Of a DNA stretch of 64,000 nucleotides, positions 9,241 through 19,110 are shown one piece after another. The stretch's first letter is position 1, and each line of letters begins with the position of its first letter. Source of the DNA: CBDATG01 sp965200145. Its GTDB lineage: Bacteria; Chloroflexota; Dehalococcoidia; Lucifugimonadales; Lucifugimonadaceae. The notes beneath the pieces were generated by a model. That model did not search any database. It was not told the DNA's origin and worked only from the letters and a program-made list of their open reading frames with translations. The position numbers and the translations under genes are program-made. The stretch lies in the NCBI GenBank assembly GCA_965200145.1, contig CBDATG010000003.1:846979-910978 (forward strand), in the 5' to 3' direction.

Positions 9241-9405
9241 CGAACGGTGTCCGCCCGCGGGTGATCGGCCGGTGCGAACAAATGCCGTTAACGATTGGCA
9301 ATCGTTTCGCGCAACAGTCCCGACAGACCAATCACCGGGCCACGCGTCTCACACCACACCCGATGCACGTGCTTGCGGCCTGTCTTATCTACGGATGCCG
9401 CTGCC

Positions 9406-11013
9406 TTACAGTCCCTGTCTTCGAGCAACCTCACGGGCGAATATCATGTTCGCCTTGTGCCTAGCCTCGTTCAGGTCTTGCAGGTCGCCGAACTTGTCGA
9501 CCATTAATTCCTTCGCATCCGCTATCTTCACGCGATACTCCGCCAAGCCAATTCGTTCGTTACCCTTCTTGATGTTGTGGTAAGGGCACAACGGAGCACG
9601 ATTGACGATGTCGTTGGAGGTGCCTTCCTTGCTTTTTGGATCTATGTGGTCAAGGTGAAAGTTCCTGGTGGTCCGGATGATCTCACCGTTAGGCTTGCGA
9701 TTCGCAAAGCCGCAACACCAAGCTTGGTAACCGGAAATCTCCAGCAGTTCGCGTAACATGTCGGCCTCCGGGATCACGCTCGCCGGCACCTTGAACCTGA
9801 GCTTTGGGAGTTCAAAGGCCTCGGGCTGAATGTCGCTAATCGGCGTAACCCGTTCTGGCAATTCATCCGGACCGTGGACCGTGACCACTGGCTCACTGCC
9901 CATGACCTGTTGACCCGTAGTTGCATCATGGCACTTCAGCCTGACTAGCTGTGGCTTGCTGAATTGACGCTTGAAGACAGTCCAAGCCCGTGGGTTGATG
10001 TCGCAGGCAATCCAACGTCTATTCAATCTCTCGGCGGCTAGGGCGGTATAGGCGCAACCGGCGAAGCAGTCCAACACAACATCGCCCTCGTTTGACGATG
10101 CCTGAATTATCCGCTCGGCGAGCTTTACCGGCTTCTGAGTTCCATACCCAGTTATTTCGTGGCGATAGCGATAGGTCTGCTGGATATCTGTCCAGACCGA
10201 AGGTGGTATCTTGCCTCCTGCGCGAAGCTTGATCTCGGTGCCTTCCATGACGGTAGACGCGTTCGCGGCGTACCTGACTCGATTCTTGCTACTCTCCGCG
10301 TAATCAACCCGAACGGCATCTGCGTTGAATGTCCAAGCTTCGCTTGATTTCGTATATCGATAAATCGTGTCGTGTTTTCGCGGGAAGTCCCTCCGAGCCG
10401 CCGACGGACTGGCAGGATACGCCCATACGATTTCGTTCCGGAAGTTGCCTATACCGAAAATGCTGTCCAGCAGTTGCCTTAGGTAACCGTTGGCGGTGTG
10501 GTCGCAATGCAAGTAGAGCGACCCCTCGGGCTTCAACACGCGATGTAACTCAATGAGCCTTATGGCCATGTAGCACAGATAGGCGGCGACGCTGTCGCTG
10601 TGGACGTGCCGCGTCGTATCGATCAACTTCGCGATGCCTGCATAGCCATCCTCTATGCTGTTGAGCCACTCCTCATGGATATCGTTTGCCCAAGACCATA
10701 TGTCCCGGAAACCGGCCTTGACGACATCAGGATGAGCGATCCCCTTGGCATCTGCCGTCTTTGCATCGTAAACCTTCCACGACTCCAAGAGCCTCCGTTC
10801 GTTCAACCTTTCGGCCTCGGTTAGCGGCGGCTTCAACTCATCGTCGCTCTTGATGAAGGTATCGTTCTTCGCGAAGGGCGGGTCAATATTCACTAAGTCA
10901 ATGCATTCGTCGTTCAACCCCCGCAGGAATGGCAGGTTATCTGCGATGTAAACGCCTCTGTTGACGGCATTGAACTGGTCCACGCTTCCATTCGCTCGCG
11001 AATCTGAAGTCAT
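9406..11013 (-). CDS. DNA methyltransferase-HNH fusion (first, divergent copy)
   Basis: 535 residues. An N-terminal DNA amino-methyltransferase of the beta arrangement (motif IV NIDPPF at 43-48 before the SAM motif VLDCFAGCAYTALAAE) is followed by a C-terminal HNH domain with CCGF, LDHIDP (H456) and a closing LCPYHN pair at about residues 430-485. It would methylate adenine-N6 or cytosine-N4 and probably also cut DNA. The middle region between motif IV and motif I, where target recognition sits in this class, differs strongly from the two copies at 50.8-53.8 kb, although the domain order is the same. It stands alone, with an IS1595-type relic upstream, so it may have arrived by transfer. Confidence 0.88.
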   Translation of the reverse strand: MTSDSRANGSVDQFNAVNRGVYIADNLPFLRGLNDECIDLVNIDPPFAKNDTFIKSDDELKPPLTEAERLNERRLLESWKVYDAKTADAKGIAHPDVVKAGFRDIWSWANDIHEEWLNSIEDGYAGIAKLIDTTRHVHSDSVAAYLCYMAIRLIELHRVLKPEGSLYLHCDHTANGYLRQLLDSIFGIGNFRNEIVWAYPASPSAARRDFPRKHDTIYRYTKSSEAWTFNADAVRVDYAESSKNRVRYAANASTVMEGTEIKLRAGGKIPPSVWTDIQQTYRYRHEITGYGTQKPVKLAERIIQASSNEGDVVLDCFAGCAYTALAAERLNRRWIACDINPRAWTVFKRQFSKPQLVRLKCHDATTGQQVMGSEPVVTVHGPDELPERVTPISDIQPEAFELPKLRFKVPASVIPEADMLRELLEISGYQAWCCGFANRKPNGEIIRTTRNFHLDHIDPKSKEGTSNDIVNRAPLCPYHNIKKGNERIGLAEYRVKIADAKELMVDKFGDLQDLNEARHKANMIFAREVARRQGL

Positions 11014-11214
11014 GATGTCATTCTAACTTTATTGGATAACGCATCTTGGGTTGACGCTCTCGCTTCATCCCGATCGACGTAGTGAACCTGAGCCCAGCAC
11101 ACCGACGGCCCTTACATAATCTGTGCCATCTGATCATCGGTGTCCTCGGATCGCGGATTACGCGTGACCGTGAAATCCGATATCTAACGAGCCAGCTGCT
11201 TCCCGCCAATAGAG

Positions 11215-11350
11215 CCTCCCTGTTGATTCTCCCGAAAAGACTCTATGCCGTTGGTGTAAACCAAGCCGTTGACGTAATCCTTGATACCTTGCTCAATTAT
11301 CTCATGCTGGCACCTGACATGTTCGCATGTCATTTCCTGGTCCGCAACAC
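11215..11350 (-). pseudogene. IS1595/ISXO2-like transposase relic
   Basis: On the minus strand this stretch translates as HEIIEQGIKDYVNGLVYTNG followed by IESF. YV-x-G-x-x-x-TNGIESF is the hallmark end of IS1595-family (ISXO2-like) DDE transposases, normally continuing W-S-L-L-K-R. Here the reading diverges straight after IESF and no catalytic region remains, so it is a small decayed fragment. The rest of the 420-base gap (11014-11434) holds no gene I can recognise. Confidence 0.5.
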
Positions 11351-11434
11351 CATTGTGTCAGGTTCTGTCCGATCGCGTACGCAACCTGTCAGTATTGGTG
11401 CATCGGAGGCACGAAGACGCAACCCCAGCGCTAC

Positions 11435-12709
11435 TCACACCAGCACGCGGTGCTGGTGCTTGACCAGCTTGCCGCTTTGTATGACGGTTGACGCCTGATC
11501 CAGGTCGCGGATGTTCACGCCTGGATTGCCCTCGAACGCTGCCAGGTCTGCGACCATGCCGCGTGCCAGTGTGCCAACCTCATTGTCAATTTCCAACGCT
11601 TCGGCCGTGTCGCACGTTGCCATCCGTAGCGCCTCCCAGTTGCTGAAGCCTAGCAGCTCGACCACTGCCCAGGCGTTTGCCGCCGAGCGGTCGTGAGTGC
11701 CGTGCGCCATGCCCATATCGAGTCCTGATGTGAAACGCACACCTGCATCATGCATCCGCCGGAGAGCATCCAGATGCTCTGACTCCGGGACGACAGTGCC
11801 AGACACCGACCAGTGCGGCTTTCGCGCCTCGGCGGTTCCCGCTTCCACCGCCTCTAACCCGAGCATCATATGACCGATCGTCGGGTCTACCCACTGCCCT
11901 TGGTCTGCCATGCGCGCAACCACATCTGCGTCGTAATCCAGCCCCAGATTCGGGTCACGGTGGTACCACCGCGCATGTATCAGATGCGGAACCTGAGCCT
12001 CGACGCAATTCCGCACGCCGTCTGCTGACAGAGTGTGTGCTGCCACTGTGATTCCCGATCGCGCCGCTTCCTCCACAGCAACTCGCAGCGTCGTAGCGGG
12101 GTACTGTGTCTTGCGCGGATTCGCAGTGGGCGTGAACATCCCGCCAGTTGCCATTACCTTTATCGCGTCCGCGCCTAGTCTCACCTGTGTGCGTACCGCC
12201 TTTGCCACTTCGTCGGCAGTGTCAGCCTCCGTGCCGAAGAACCAGCAGTGTCCGGCGGTGATCGTTATCGGCGTTCCGGCGACTAGCAGTCTGGGTCCCG
12301 GTATCGCGCCTTCGTTTATCGCGCGCTGGATGTCAAACGCCACCTCGTTGCGCGAGCCGATGTCTCTGACGGTGGTCGTCCCTGCCAGCAACGCCTTTCG
12401 CATGTTGGTCACGGCGCGCATCTTGAGCCGTCCTACATCATGCATCTCAGCCAGTGTCAGGTCCTGCGCGTCCACCGTTGCGCTGCAATGCATGTGGCAG
12501 TGTGCATCAACCAAGCCAGGCATCAACGACACGTCGCCCAAGTGCAACACAGCGCCGTCGATCGCGTCGGCATCGGGCAGCTGGACTGTTGGCACGACAT
12601 CCGTGATGCGGCCGCCATCAATTCGGACGGCGTGGTCCGTCAACCATCCCGTCATGTCGGCGTTTGCAACGCGATCAGCGGTGACGAAACTTGGAGTACT
12701 CTGTTGCAC
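11435..12709 (-). CDS. Metal-dependent amidohydrolase
   Basis: About 424 residues of the amidohydrolase superfamily, closest in style to the imidazolonepropionase/Xaa-Pro dipeptidase-like group. Visible metal motifs are VDAHCHMHC (HxH on strand 1), AIKVMATGGM with the bridging lysine, AAHTLSADG and the later SGLDMG aspartate on strand 8. The substrate is probably a small cyclic amide, dipeptide or drug-like compound; it cannot be specified. The GTG at 12709 is chosen because GGGGAAG lies upstream at good spacing; a TTG at 12751 would give 14 more residues. It is divergent from the MetF-like gene. Confidence 0.85.
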   Translation of the reverse strand: MQQSTPSFVTADRVANADMTGWLTDHAVRIDGGRITDVVPTVQLPDADAIDGAVLHLGDVSLMPGLVDAHCHMHCSATVDAQDLTLAEMHDVGRLKMRAVTNMRKALLAGTTTVRDIGSRNEVAFDIQRAINEGAIPGPRLLVAGTPITITAGHCWFFGTEADTADEVAKAVRTQVRLGADAIKVMATGGMFTPTANPRKTQYPATTLRVAVEEAARSGITVAAHTLSADGVRNCVEAQVPHLIHARWYHRDPNLGLDYDADVVARMADQGQWVDPTIGHMMLGLEAVEAGTAEARKPHWSVSGTVVPESEHLDALRRMHDAGVRFTSGLDMGMAHGTHDRSAANAWAVVELLGFSNWEALRMATCDTAEALEIDNEVGTLARGMVADLAAFEGNPGVNIRDLDQASTVIQSGKLVKHQHRVLV

Positions 12710-12967
12710 GGCAATCTTCCCCGTCGTAGTGACATCTGTAACGCTTTGCAAAGTTTACCTGTTGTGAAGCGTCATGTGTTGAAAAGCGATAATCATCAAT
12801 TAAGCGACGACCATCGAATGCTTGAGCAGATGAACGGGCACACCGAAAGCTTCGAGCGCAGTTACGAACTAGCATGTCGTTCGTTGTTAGACTTCTATCG
12901 CCGAGCTCTGTTCGCCGTGCCGGTCCGTCCCGTCCAAACTTGTAACACCACACCGCTGTAAGTCCCA

Positions 12968-14602
12968 GTGCAAGCACCCGCAAATGCAGTCGAATCGCCG
13001 GACGGTGGAATCGCGTATTCTTGCACATCACGCGAATTCACCGTTGCAGTTGAGATCGAGACCTCGCGCGGACTGGCGATGGAAGAGCCTGCACAACGCG
13101 CCGTTGAGCTAGCGCGTAACGTGGCAGCGAGCGATATTGCTCACACAGTCTGCTTTACCGACAACCCTGGCGGCAATCCGCATATCACGCCGGAGACTCT
13201 TGGCGCGGAACTCCTGCAACACGGCGGCGCGGATGTGGTCGTCAACCTGTCTTGCAAGGACTACAACCGCAACGGCATCGAGTCTAGGCTGTGGTCGCTC
13301 GCCAGCAACGGCTTCCAAAACGTGCTAGCTCTGTCGGGGGACTATCCAGTTGACGGATTCGCCGGCGATGCGCTGCCGGTGTTCGACACAGACTCTGTTG
13401 GTATGTTGGAGATGATCCGCCGCATGAACGCTGGGATGTCTGTCACATTGCCGGGGAGGCGCGCATCTGAATCCGTGCTGTCTGCGACCCGTTTCTGTCC
13501 CGGTGCAGCGGTCAACCCGTTCAAGCTGCATGAGGGGGAGTATCTGACGCAGCTGTACAAGATGGACATGAAAGTACGGACCGGTGCGAAGTGGCTGGTG
13601 TCTCAGATCGGTTACGACGCGCGCAAGCATCACGAGTTGATCCGTTACCTGCGCGCCCAACATGGACACGACGTGCCGCCGTTGTTGGGTTCGATATTCG
13701 TGCTGTCCGCCCCTGCCGCTAGGTTCTTCGGCCGCTGGGGGATACCGGGTGTCGCCGTTAACTCAGACCTAGTCGATCTTGCCAACCGTCATGCCAAGTC
13801 GCCCGACCGTGGCCGCGCGTTCTTTGACGAATTCGCCGCGAAGCAGGTGGCGATACTGCGAGGTTGCGGTTACAGCGGTGTTTACCTCTCGGGCAGACTC
13901 AACTTCAACCGAATAGCGCGGATCATCACCCTTGCCGACTCGTTCGGCGCCAACGATTGGCTTGACTTCGCGTCAGAGATCAACTTTGCCCAAGCCAACG
14001 AGTTCTATCTCTACGAACCGGGCGAGCAACGGGGCACCGCATCCGATCAAATCAATCGCGAGTACGCGGAACGTCGCGCGAAGGGTGCATCCACTATGAA
14101 GCGCGCGTTTTACCCGAACCTCGCCTACCGCATCGGCAGGTTCGGCAAGCACTTCATCTTTGATCACCGCGCCAAAGGGTTTGGAGCCGGCAGCGCGCTG
14201 TATCGCCAGATCGAGAAGAGCAAGCTTGCAACTAAGGTCGCACACGGCGCGGAGCAGCTGATGAAAGTGCCGCTCTACGGTTGCAAAGACTGCGGCGACT
14301 GCTCACTGCCGGAGATCGGAGAGCTGTGTCCCGAGTCGCAATGCGTCAAGAATCAGCGCAACGGACCGTGCGGCGGTACCAGGGCAGGCAAGTGCGAGAT
14401 CGGCGACAAGGACTGCATCTACCTTCGGGCATACAACCGCCTGACGCTGTACGGAGAGCAGGACGACATACTCCAGCATCCTGTAGTGTTGACCGACTCG
14501 CGCCTGAAGGGCACCTCGTCATGGGCGAACACGTTCGCGAAGCGGGACCACTACGGACGCAATGCTGATGACGACGCGTCGCAAGGGGACCAACAGGGTT
14601 GA
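12968..14602 (+). CDS. Methylenetetrahydrofolate reductase with zinc-binding C-terminal domain
   Basis: 544 residues. The first 300 or so form the MetF TIM barrel (EIETSRGLAM, HTVCFTDNPGGNPH, VLALSGDYP, and VSQIGYDA). The last 130 contain a cysteine-rich segment, GCKDCGDCSLPEIGELCPES through QRNGPCGGTRAGKCEIG, matching the MTHFR C-terminal domain found beside methyltransferases in C1 pathways. It should interconvert methylene- and methyl-tetrahydrofolate, perhaps with a different electron donor from E. coli MetF. The next gene is a pterin methyltransferase-like protein, suggesting methyl groups pass from a donor onto folate and are then oxidised. Start is GTG. Confidence 0.87.
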   Translation: MQAPANAVESPDGGIAYSCTSREFTVAVEIETSRGLAMEEPAQRAVELARNVAASDIAHTVCFTDNPGGNPHITPETLGAELLQHGGADVVVNLSCKDYNRNGIESRLWSLASNGFQNVLALSGDYPVDGFAGDALPVFDTDSVGMLEMIRRMNAGMSVTLPGRRASESVLSATRFCPGAAVNPFKLHEGEYLTQLYKMDMKVRTGAKWLVSQIGYDARKHHELIRYLRAQHGHDVPPLLGSIFVLSAPAARFFGRWGIPGVAVNSDLVDLANRHAKSPDRGRAFFDEFAAKQVAILRGCGYSGVYLSGRLNFNRIARIITLADSFGANDWLDFASEINFAQANEFYLYEPGEQRGTASDQINREYAERRAKGASTMKRAFYPNLAYRIGRFGKHFIFDHRAKGFGAGSALYRQIEKSKLATKVAHGAEQLMKVPLYGCKDCGDCSLPEIGELCPESQCVKNQRNGPCGGTRAGKCEIGDKDCIYLRAYNRLTLYGEQDDILQHPVVLTDSRLKGTSSWANTFAKRDHYGRNADDDASQGDQQG

Positions 14603-14659
14603 CGCAAACGAGGTAGAGGTAACACTTTGAATCTGTTGTAATCCCTGCGCCGAATCGTA

Positions 14660-14688
14660 TTGACCTGCGGGCATCAATAATTGAAAAT
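14660..14688 (+). promoter_or_regulatory. Candidate sigma70-type promoter
   Basis: TTGACC, 17 bases, then GAAAAT, ending 65 bases before the ATG of the pterin methyltransferase-like gene. The -10 element is only moderate, so this is tentative. If real, it lets the gene be made independently of the MetF-like gene upstream. Confidence 0.3.
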
Positions 14689-14753
14689 GACTATAGGGCG
14701 CGGTTCCATCCTTCCGCGCCTCCCCATCTCCGGTACTCGCTACACACTCACTC

Positions 14754-15800
14754 ATGGCAGACGCTACGGCTTCGATTCACGACCTGCCAACGTTCACAGT
14801 AATCGGCGAGAACATCCACTGCACCCGCGTCGTCAAGCGCGGCGGAGTCCGCGGACACATCTTTGACGATGGCACCGAGGCGGTAAAGTACAGGCGCGAC
14901 GGTGTCACCCAGTTTGTTCGCGTGCCGGAGCATTTCACTAACACGCAACCGTGGGAGCAGGGCAACCTAAAGCACTTCATGATCGCCATCTGGTGCGGTA
15001 ACCACGGCGATAGCGAGCAGGCCGCAGAGGGGCAGGCATACATCGACTATGAGATCGAGCGCCAGACTCGCGCGGGCGCACACTATCTCGACCTGAACGT
15101 CGACGAGATTTCGCATCGCCTACATGAGCAAGTGGATGCGATGCGCTGGCTCGTGGGACACTTCCAGTCGGTGTCGACGTTGCCGCCGTGCATAGATTCA
15201 TCCAACACCGACATCATCCGGGCTGGGCTTGAGGCGTACGACGGTAGCATCGGACGCCCGATGGTCAACTCCGTGGCGTTGGAGCGACTTGATGCGTTGG
15301 ACCTCGTCGTTGCACACGATGCAAAGTGCATCGTATCTGCCGCATCAGAGTCCGGAATGCCCGAGAACGCCCAGCAGCGCATTGACAACGCGAGCAAAGT
15401 GGTAGAAGCGGCAACCGCCAAGGGCGTGGCAATGGACGATCTGTACATCGATCCGCTCTTCTTTCCTGTATCTGTCGACCCGGCTTACGGTCCGCACGCG
15501 TTCGAGGCGATTGCCGGCTTGCGCGAACGGTTCGGTGATGCGATACACATAACCGGCGGCATGTCAAACGTCTCGTTCGGCCTGCCAAAACGCGCGCTAC
15601 TGAACATCGTGTTCGTGAAGCTGGCGATAGAGGCCGGTGCAGACTCCGGCATTGTGGACCCCGTACATGTGAGGGTCGATCGATTGATGAACGTCGATAT
15701 GGAAAGCCGCGCGGTGCAGGCCGCGGTTGAACTGCTGCAAGGTCGCGACGAGTACGCGATGAACTACATCACGGCATATCGAGCTGGCGAATTGAACTGA
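14754..15800 (+). CDS. Dihydropteroate synthase-fold methyltransferase (MeTr-like)
   Basis: 348 residues of the pterin-binding TIM-barrel family. The order TVIGENIHCTR, HYLDLNVDEIS, PPCIDSSNTDII, RPMVNSVA, DDLYIDPLFFPVS and ITGGMSNVSFGLP matches corrinoid/folate methyltransferases (MetH folate domain, AcsE, demethylase MT2 proteins) rather than FolP, since these have the D-S-S-N and G-x-S-N-x-S-x-G-x-P motifs. It probably transfers a methyl group between tetrahydrofolate and a corrinoid protein. No corrinoid protein gene is adjacent. It follows the MetF-like gene and likely works with it. Confidence 0.85.
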   Translation: MADATASIHDLPTFTVIGENIHCTRVVKRGGVRGHIFDDGTEAVKYRRDGVTQFVRVPEHFTNTQPWEQGNLKHFMIAIWCGNHGDSEQAAEGQAYIDYEIERQTRAGAHYLDLNVDEISHRLHEQVDAMRWLVGHFQSVSTLPPCIDSSNTDIIRAGLEAYDGSIGRPMVNSVALERLDALDLVVAHDAKCIVSAASESGMPENAQQRIDNASKVVEAATAKGVAMDDLYIDPLFFPVSVDPAYGPHAFEAIAGLRERFGDAIHITGGMSNVSFGLPKRALLNIVFVKLAIEAGADSGIVDPVHVRVDRLMNVDMESRAVQAAVELLQGRDEYAMNYITAYRAGELN

Positions 15801-15903
15801 GCGAGCGGTACCGTGAAGTGCAGCCGACATGCCAGACAACACTTGGTGATCGACGCGACGCTGAGGAAGCGTGAAGCGCGGTCGATGTTGCTCTAGCACA
15901 AGC

Positions 15904-16950
15904 ATGGACGCTCAGATGCAGACGCGGTCACTCAGCCACGCAAGCGCCATCGCGCCATCCAGTTCGCCCGTGAGCCTTCGACTCCTCACGTTGCCGTTCC
16001 GGTTCGTTTTCCGCAATGTGATGGAGTTCGTCGACATCAACGGCCTGTATCTCGCCGCCGCCATCGCATACTACAGCTTCATGTCGATCTTCCCGCTCTC
16101 CTTGGTCCTGATCTGGGCATCCAGACAGTTCATCGGGATAGAACGTTTCGATCAACACCTGATCGATGGCATAGAGTCGCTGGTGCCGGTGTTGACCTCA
16201 ACGGAAGCCACTTCATTCATCGAGGACTTCATCTTGCACGCGATTGCCACTAACAACGCATTCACGCTGTTCTCACTGGTCGGACTCGTATTCGGCGCGC
16301 TCGGAGTGTTCGGCGCCATAAGGAAGAGCATGAACGAGATTTGGGGCGTCGAACGATATCGCCCGCTCATTCACCAACGCTTCGTTGACCTGATGCTGAT
16401 GATCACTGGTAGCTGCGTGCTCTTCCTGTCGCTGATGCTCGCACTGCTATTCACCTTCATCGAGCAGATCATGGCGTTCATGTTTCCAGAAGCAGCCCAG
16501 ATCAATCCCGTCCTGGCGACCGTTATCCGTTGGATTGCACCGTTGACGCTGACATGGCTGGCGATAACGGTGGTCTACTCCTGGCTGCCTAACGTCGATG
16601 TGCGTCTCACAGAGGTCGCGTTTGTATCTGCCCTCACGACGTTGGCGTTTGAGCTGGTCAAGGCCGGCTTCATCTTCTACCTGCAAAGTGTTGCGCCGTC
16701 CATGGTGTCGCTGTACGGAAGCATGTCAACGATGATGCTCTTCTTCCTTTTCATCTACGCGCAATCGATCGTGTTGCTCGTAGGCGCGATGTTTGCGGTG
16801 AAACGCACCCGCCGCAAGCGGAAAGAGGCACTGGCAACAGCATACGTAGACTCATCAGTAGAGACTCGTGTCGGCGTTGACTGTGAAAGCTGGGTTTCGA
16901 TATCCTTGAAAGGCGCGAAGCAGGCGCAGGCGGGCGTTGTGACGCTTTAG
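15904..16950 (+). CDS. YihY/BrkB family membrane protein (first copy)
   Basis: 348 residues with six predicted membrane helices in the order typical of YihY/BrkB proteins. The signature YLAAAIAYYSFMSIFPL lies in the first helix and SLYGSMSTMMLFFLFIYAQS in the last. The family's role is unsettled; it was once called ribonuclease BN in error. The ATG at 15904 is preferred; a GTG at 15871 would add 11 Cys/Ser-rich residues. Five bases separate it from its tandem paralogue. Confidence 0.88.
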   Translation: MDAQMQTRSLSHASAIAPSSSPVSLRLLTLPFRFVFRNVMEFVDINGLYLAAAIAYYSFMSIFPLSLVLIWASRQFIGIERFDQHLIDGIESLVPVLTSTEATSFIEDFILHAIATNNAFTLFSLVGLVFGALGVFGAIRKSMNEIWGVERYRPLIHQRFVDLMLMITGSCVLFLSLMLALLFTFIEQIMAFMFPEAAQINPVLATVIRWIAPLTLTWLAITVVYSWLPNVDVRLTEVAFVSALTTLAFELVKAGFIFYLQSVAPSMVSLYGSMSTMMLFFLFIYAQSIVLLVGAMFAVKRTRRKRKEALATAYVDSSVETRVGVDCESWVSISLKGAKQAQAGVVTL

Positions 16951-16955
16951 TTGAG

Positions 16956-18020
16956 ATGCAACTTACTTCCAGAGAGATACAGACGCCGGCGACTGACACC
17001 AGAGTCGGCGAACAGGCTCCGCAATTCGCGGATGCGTCATCTGTTTTCCGCTACGCCTTCAAGCAGGCAGTCTGGGGCGTGATGTTCGTCGTCAGGAATG
17101 TCAACGACTTCCTGAGCATCAATGGGCACTACCTGGCGGCGGCGATCGCGTTCTACGGCTTCATGTCGATATTCCCGCTCTCCATCGCGCTGCTGTGGCT
17201 CTCTAGGCGTTTCATCGGCATCGAGAACTTCGAGCAGAGACTGGTAGACGGCATCTTGGCACAGATACCGGTCTTGAACGCCAGCGAAGGCGTGTCCTTC
17301 GTGGAGAACTTCATCAACGAGGTAGTAACGACTAACAATCCTGCTCTCACTGGTTTCGCAGGGCTTGGCCTGTTCGTCGCCGGTATGGGCGTGTTCGGCT
17401 CTATACGCAAGAGCGTCAACATCATCTGGGGAATCGCCCGACCGCGCCCGTTCCTCATCGAGCGCGTCATGGACATGGCGTTGATGCTCGGAGCGTCGAG
17501 CCTGCTCTTCCTATCTCTGCTGATCACCGCAGTGCTGGCGTTCATCGAGCAGCTCACCGGCTTCTTCTTCCCGAACGCACAACCCTTCAATCCAGCCTTC
17601 GTCACGCTTGTAGGTTGGGTCGCACCGCCATTGATGACCTTCATCGTCTTCGTCATCGTCTACTGGTGGTTGCCGAACACCAAGACGCGTGTGACAGAGG
17701 TAACAGGGATCGCGTTGCTAGCGGCGGCGGCATTTGAGATTACCAAGCTGCTCTTCATCTTCTACCTGAACCGTGCTGGATCGTCGCTGTCGTCGCTCTA
17801 CGGCTCCATCAGCACAATCATGCTCTTCTTCTTCTTCGTCTACGTCGAGGCTATCGTCTTGCTCGCAGGCGCGATGCTTTCTGCCAAGTGGTCGAACTTC
17901 ATGCGAGTTCGCAGTCAGAAGAAGCAGATTGCAGCACTCGCGGAGAGCCTGGTACGCATCGACAGACAGCGTTCGTTACGATTCGCGCCGCAACAGTCTG
18001 ACGCCAACCAACAGAGCTAG
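16956..18020 (+). CDS. YihY/BrkB family membrane protein (second copy)
   Basis: 354 residues, clearly a tandem duplicate of the preceding gene: YLAAAIAFYGFMSIFPL and SSLYGSISTIMLFFFFVYVE correspond to the same helices, and both share the HxFIGIE motif after helix 1. Six membrane segments and a basic C-terminal tail (VRSQKKQ). Probably one operon with the first copy. No specific function is assigned. Confidence 0.88.
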   Translation: MQLTSREIQTPATDTRVGEQAPQFADASSVFRYAFKQAVWGVMFVVRNVNDFLSINGHYLAAAIAFYGFMSIFPLSIALLWLSRRFIGIENFEQRLVDGILAQIPVLNASEGVSFVENFINEVVTTNNPALTGFAGLGLFVAGMGVFGSIRKSVNIIWGIARPRPFLIERVMDMALMLGASSLLFLSLLITAVLAFIEQLTGFFFPNAQPFNPAFVTLVGWVAPPLMTFIVFVIVYWWLPNTKTRVTEVTGIALLAAAAFEITKLLFIFYLNRAGSSLSSLYGSISTIMLFFFFVYVEAIVLLAGAMLSAKWSNFMRVRSQKKQIAALAESLVRIDRQRSLRFAPQQSDANQQS

Positions 18021-18021
18021 C

Positions 18022-18046
18022 GCAGGGCGGGGTTTGCTACCCCTGC
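18022..18046. terminator. Possible hairpin terminator between convergent genes
   Basis: GCAGG-G-CGGGG ... CCCCTGC forms a GC-rich stem around a TTTGCTA loop immediately after the second YihY stop and 12 bases before the desulfhydrase stop on the other strand. There is no clear T-tract. Confidence 0.35.
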
Positions 18047-18057
18047 CACTTAGCAGA

Positions 18058-19098
18058 TCAAGGTCGGAACTTCGCCAACTCGTCAGCGTAGGTGAAGACC
18101 GCTGGCAACCCGCCGGTGTGCACAAACACCACGTCCGCATCTGGCGGAACGTTGGACTCGCGGATATCGTCTATCAGTGCCGCCATAACGGTGCCGGTGT
18201 AGTTCGGGTCCAGCACCAGTGCATCTGTGCGCGCGCAGAGGTGCATCGCCTCTGCTACCTCATGCGTCATGATGCCGTAACCCTCGCCTACGAACTGATC
18301 AAGCACCCGCATATCAGACTCGATGAACGAAACTGGCAGTTCCAGCAGGTCGCGTATATCGCCGCTGTGCTGGAAGATGTAGTCATCCAGCGGCATGTCG
18401 TAGTTGACGGTGACACCGGTGAACTTCCAGTCAAGTCCGAGGTTCTTGGCGGCGAGCATCAGGCCGCACAACGACCTACCCGCAACGGCGTAGACATGCA
18501 CATTCGATAACCCAAGCTCCTCGATCTGCGCCATCAGCTCCAATCCCGCACGCACATATCCAACCATGCCCACAATGCGCGGGAACAGATGCTCCTGCAA
18601 CAGATACACCTTGCATCCCTCTTCTTCTTCCAGCTGGAGCTTGAGGTCCGCCGCGTACTGTTGCGCAGTCTCGGACTGAAACTGGTCTAGCAGGTGCAGC
18701 TCTGTGCCTAGCAGCTTGTCGATCAGCAGGTTGCCCTGCACCTTCCGATGCGCCGCGTTCTTCAACACCAGCACATAGCGCAGTCCCACCTTGTTCGCAG
18801 CCGCCGCTGTCAGACGCGCGTTGTTCGAGTGGTAATCCATGATGTTGATCAAAGTGTCGTAGCCGCCATCAACGATGTGCGGCATCTCGAACTCATAATG
18901 GCGCACCTTGTTGCCACCCATCCCGAGCCCAGTAAGGTCTTCCCGCTTGACGAATATGCGAGGTGCACTATCGCCACCAAGTTCAGACCGCAGTCGCGTC
19001 AGCTCCTCCAGAGGAGTAGGCGTGTGTGCAAGCTCAATACGCGGTAGAGCGTCCAGCTTGGCTTGCAGTTCATGCGGTGTAAGGTGCTGAGTGGGCAT
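18058..19098 (-). CDS. D-cysteine desulfhydrase / ACC deaminase-like PLP enzyme
   Basis: 346 residues, fold-type II PLP enzyme. The PLP lysine lies in GLGMGGNKVRHYEFE, preceded by the substrate loop FVKREDLTG; DPNYTGTVMAAL and VFVHTGGLPAVF near the C-terminus match D-cysteine desulfhydrase and 1-aminocyclopropane-1-carboxylate deaminase. The reaction is likely alpha,beta-elimination giving pyruvate and ammonia, with sulfide if D-cysteine is used. The ATG at 19098 is taken; GTG 19110 is an equal alternative. It converges on the YihY pair. Confidence 0.85.
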   Translation of the reverse strand: MPTQHLTPHELQAKLDALPRIELAHTPTPLEELTRLRSELGGDSAPRIFVKREDLTGLGMGGNKVRHYEFEMPHIVDGGYDTLINIMDYHSNNARLTAAAANKVGLRYVLVLKNAAHRKVQGNLLIDKLLGTELHLLDQFQSETAQQYAADLKLQLEEEEGCKVYLLQEHLFPRIVGMVGYVRAGLELMAQIEELGLSNVHVYAVAGRSLCGLMLAAKNLGLDWKFTGVTVNYDMPLDDYIFQHSGDIRDLLELPVSFIESDMRVLDQFVGEGYGIMTHEVAEAMHLCARTDALVLDPNYTGTVMAALIDDIRESNVPPDADVVFVHTGGLPAVFTYADELAKFRP

Positions 19099-19110
19099 AG
19101 GTTCCGTCAC

